Shown in pieces: positions 61,909 through 64,000 of a stretch of 64,000 bases of DNA. A program made the position numbers and the translations under genes. Location of the stretch: the NCBI RefSeq assembly GCF_002240225.1, contig NZ_CP022584.1, positions 4,120,094 through 4,184,093 of the forward strand. Reading direction: 5' to 3'. Positions within the stretch are counted from its first letter, which is position 1. Each line of letters opens with the position of its first letter. The DNA comes from Paenibacillus physcomitrellae. GTDB lineage: Bacteria; Bacillota; Bacilli; Paenibacillales; Paenibacillaceae. The notes below the pieces were generated by a model that was not told the origin of the DNA, did not search any database, and was given only the letters and a program-made list of their open reading frames with translations.

Positions 61909-62246
61909 ATTTGATTAAATTTAGAACAATTTTTTGAAACCAATTGATTGCCACTCTTGTCATGATAAAAGTAATTGGTAACATAATTGTAGAGATAGAA
62001 AGAGAGTATTTTATTCGGGGAAAATCAATGTCTAACCATAGACCTGTCTCTCTATATGCATTAATAGAAGGGCCGATTAAGTTTACTAACAACGCGCAGA
62101 TCCAAGCTGCAATTACGCTTATAATCCAGGAAGCCTTATTACGAATTGGCTTGTTTATTATATACAAACCTAGTACTGGTACCCCATAACCGCGCCTAAT
62201 AAATTTACTACTAATGAAACAATAATAGATGAAATAGCCCTATAAG
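61907..62246 (-). pseudogene. Decayed small membrane-protein gene
   Basis: The longest in-frame part (61907-62167, TTG start, 86 aa) has three hydrophobic segments (ASWIISVIAAWICALLVNLIG; a second near residues 56-75) but no good ribosome binding site. Upstream, another frame encodes hydrophobic residues (RAISSIIVSLVVNLLGAVMGYQY, stop near 62169-62171), and the original frame also stays open to about 62246 without an ATG. This pattern suggests a frameshifted remnant. Family not recognised. A live 86-aa protein from the TTG remains possible. Confidence 0.5.
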
Positions 62247-62288
62247 ATCGTTAATTCAGGAGTAAATATCTACGAACGATAATCTGTA

Positions 62289-62324
62289 ATGGGCCGCTTG
62301 ATGCAAGAAAAGGCTGATAAAGCC
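62289..62324. repeat. groEL 3'-end repeat, copy 2
   Basis: This segment repeats the last bases of groEL and what follows, with three differences; one turns the TAA stop into CAA. It marks the right border of a roughly 440-bp inserted or duplicated segment. Confidence 0.8.
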
Positions 62325-62405
62325 GGCTGGCACCACAGCCCCAAACGTTTTACAATATAGGGATACATTTATCCATAAGAAAACAAAACAAAAGTGGTGA
62401 TACCA

Positions 62406-63992
62406 ATGGGGGTAACCGTTAAGGATATTTTACAATTGCCTTCCTTTCGGGGGGCCAAAGTATTAACAGGAAAGAGCAATCTGAGCCGTACGGTCTCCTC
62501 CTTGTCTGTTCTTGAGGTGTCCAATGCGGATTTTTCTTCCCAGATCGTTAATTCGGTACAGGAAGAGTGGTACGCGGAAGAACTTGTGATCAGCTCTCTT
62601 TTTTCGATAAAGGACAGTGTTGAGAAGCAATGCGAGACCATCCGTTATTTGCACGGACTTGGAGAAGTGGGGCTGATCTTATATTATGTAGGCATTGTCA
62701 TTCGGGAGCTCCCGGAAGAGGTGCTGGAATTTGCAGAATCCCTGAACTTCATGATTATCTGCATGCCGGAGAACGATTATACGCTGCGTTACAACGAGGT
62801 CATCTATGAGGTCATGGAAGCCATCGTGCTGAACAATCAGACGATCAACGACAATTTCGTCAATGAATCTCTGGAAAAGGTGACGCTCCTCCCTGAGCAT
62901 TCGCAAAGTGTGGAGATGACGCTGAAGCTGTTATCCGACCGGCTGAAGGCCAGCCTCATTCTAACAAACAAAAACCTACAAATCGTAAATCAGGTGATGT
63001 GGCCGCGCAACTCGCCTTTGGAGGTCTCCCAAATGATCCGGGATTACGCGCCACAGCTGGTAAACAGCGGCAGCCGGACTGAAGACCGGGCGCCTGCCTG
63101 CTTTATGGAGCACCGCGGCATCTATCAGAAGAACGGGGAAGTGCTTTATTTATTTTTGATTAAGGAACAATCCAAGCTGCCCGCCAAAACGATGGATAAA
63201 ATCAGTGAAGTGGTGCAGGTGGCTATCAACCTATGGGGCGACAAACATAATGAGGTCAGCGAATATGCCTTGGTGAAAGCTATCATCAACGATGAAAGCG
63301 AGAAAATGCGCAGGCTTGCGCAGCTCCTTCATATTGATGTCTCCGCCATTCAAATGATGTGGCTGGTGTACCTTCAGGACTTGTCCATGGAGAAACACGT
63401 TCGAGAAGAGTTAGAGGAGTACCTGTCCAAATACTATAAGACGGCGGTCATTCAAACGATTGATCATTGTATTATCGTCCTGCTCGGGAACTGCTCCTAC
63501 AAATACAATGAATATGAAATTGCGGCTGAATATGCCGAGACGACAAGCTTTCTGGCCTCTATATCCGAAATGGTCTACGCGCCGCGTATGAGAAATACGC
63601 TGGATGTAAGGCGGATGTACCAGCTTGTGAATCAAGTAGGGAAGAAGGTTCACCTGATCTACAATCACCGCAAATTATTTACGGCAGCGGAGATTCGCTC
63701 CATGAAGCGGGCCATTGATTTGAGTATACAGGGCGAAGAGATTATCGAGGAATGGATGTCCGCTATAGCGCCTGTACTAAATGATGCGGAGTCGGTCCGG
63801 ACACTGGCCACCTTCCTGCTGGATGCCAAGGGAAATCTGGATGAATGCGCACGGCTGCTTTTCATTCATAAAAATACGGTGAAATATCGGATCAAGAAGA
63901 TTAGTGAGCTGGTCGGATACGATATTACCGTCAACTCCGAGTTTTACGAGGTTTACCTGGCTTGCATGATTTACCGGCTAATTAATAGCTGA
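62406..63992 (+). CDS. PucR-family transcriptional regulator
   Basis: The 528-aa protein has the N-terminal PucR domain (VTVKDILQLPSFRGAKVLTG, VEVSNADF-like LEVSNADFSSQIVNS), a middle region, and a C-terminal HTH_30 domain (LLDAKGNLDECARLLFIHKNTVKYRIKKISELVG, about 480-515). Such proteins activate purine or other nitrogen catabolism genes. An upstream GTG at 62394 is possible, but ATG 62406 gives the usual start. Its targets probably lie beyond the window edge. Confidence 0.92.
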   Translation: MGVTVKDILQLPSFRGAKVLTGKSNLSRTVSSLSVLEVSNADFSSQIVNSVQEEWYAEELVISSLFSIKDSVEKQCETIRYLHGLGEVGLILYYVGIVIRELPEEVLEFAESLNFMIICMPENDYTLRYNEVIYEVMEAIVLNNQTINDNFVNESLEKVTLLPEHSQSVEMTLKLLSDRLKASLILTNKNLQIVNQVMWPRNSPLEVSQMIRDYAPQLVNSGSRTEDRAPACFMEHRGIYQKNGEVLYLFLIKEQSKLPAKTMDKISEVVQVAINLWGDKHNEVSEYALVKAIINDESEKMRRLAQLLHIDVSAIQMMWLVYLQDLSMEKHVREELEEYLSKYYKTAVIQTIDHCIIVLLGNCSYKYNEYEIAAEYAETTSFLASISEMVYAPRMRNTLDVRRMYQLVNQVGKKVHLIYNHRKLFTAAEIRSMKRAIDLSIQGEEIIEEWMSAIAPVLNDAESVRTLATFLLDAKGNLDECARLLFIHKNTVKYRIKKISELVGYDITVNSEFYEVYLACMIYRLINS

Positions 63993-64000
63993 CCTTCCAA

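Overview
The window looks like chromosome of a Gram-positive, endospore-forming bacterium, most likely a Paenibacillus or close relative. The signs are strong AGGAGG-type ribosome binding sites, frequent GTG and TTG starts, a SleB-type spore-cortex hydrolase, YtaF, GpsB, an aa3-type menaquinol oxidase (qoxABCD), CIRCE-controlled groESL, YesM/YesN two-component genes beside a sugar ABC transporter, and a Ku/ligase end-joining set. I saw no rRNA, tRNA, CRISPR array or intact insertion sequence. This assignment is inferred from gene content, not from a database search.

Layout. 0-2 kb: molybdate uptake (divergent regulator, modA, modB, no modC). 2-5.5 kb: a ring-cleaving dioxygenase, an AEC permease and a two-part ThrE-type exporter. 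5.9-9.8 kb: qoxABCD. 10-14 kb: small unknown proteins, a lipoprotein cyclophilin and a membrane diguanylate cyclase. 14.1-17.3 kb: the most unusual block, with a multi-pass sensor kinase convergent to a two-gene unit that encodes a class I isoprenoid-synthase-like protein and a short peptide with an NHLP-type leader and a Trp three residues from its end. 17.5-25 kb: YtaF, TatA, GpsB, Dps, a 56-aa protein, a KGG-repeat stress protein, a SleB-like hydrolase, and a TetR/YhgE pair behind a perfect palindrome. 25.6-32 kb: glutamate synthase large subunit and an ABC exporter. 32-38.5 kb: YesN/YesM and a CUT1 sugar transporter. 38.8-42 kb: bactofilin, M23 peptidase, cardiolipin synthase. 42-45 kb: non-homologous end joining (separate LigD-type polymerase and ligase genes, plus Ku).

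45.2-62 kb carries the block that in Bacillus subtilis runs ydiB to groEL: tsaE-tsaB-rimI-tsaD, an ABC-F ATPase, moaC/mogA, tatC and groES-groEL. Here it is opened by an insert of other genes (GNAT, RNA-type methyltransferase, phosphoesterase, MFS, MsrAB, rhodanese). A DnaA-box cluster lies between the rhodanese and ABC-F genes. After groEL there is an imperfect duplication of the groEL 3' end flanking a decayed membrane-protein ORF, then a PucR-type regulator.

The strongest candidate for an undescribed system is 14.1-17.3 kb. It has the parts of a ComQ-ComX-ComP type prenyl-peptide signalling system, but the peptide has a nitrile-hydratase-like (NHLP) leader instead of a ComX-type one. Other points of note are a MsrB domain that has lost its catalytic Cys, the DnaA-box cluster, split NHEJ genes, and a low-complexity insertion in TsaB.
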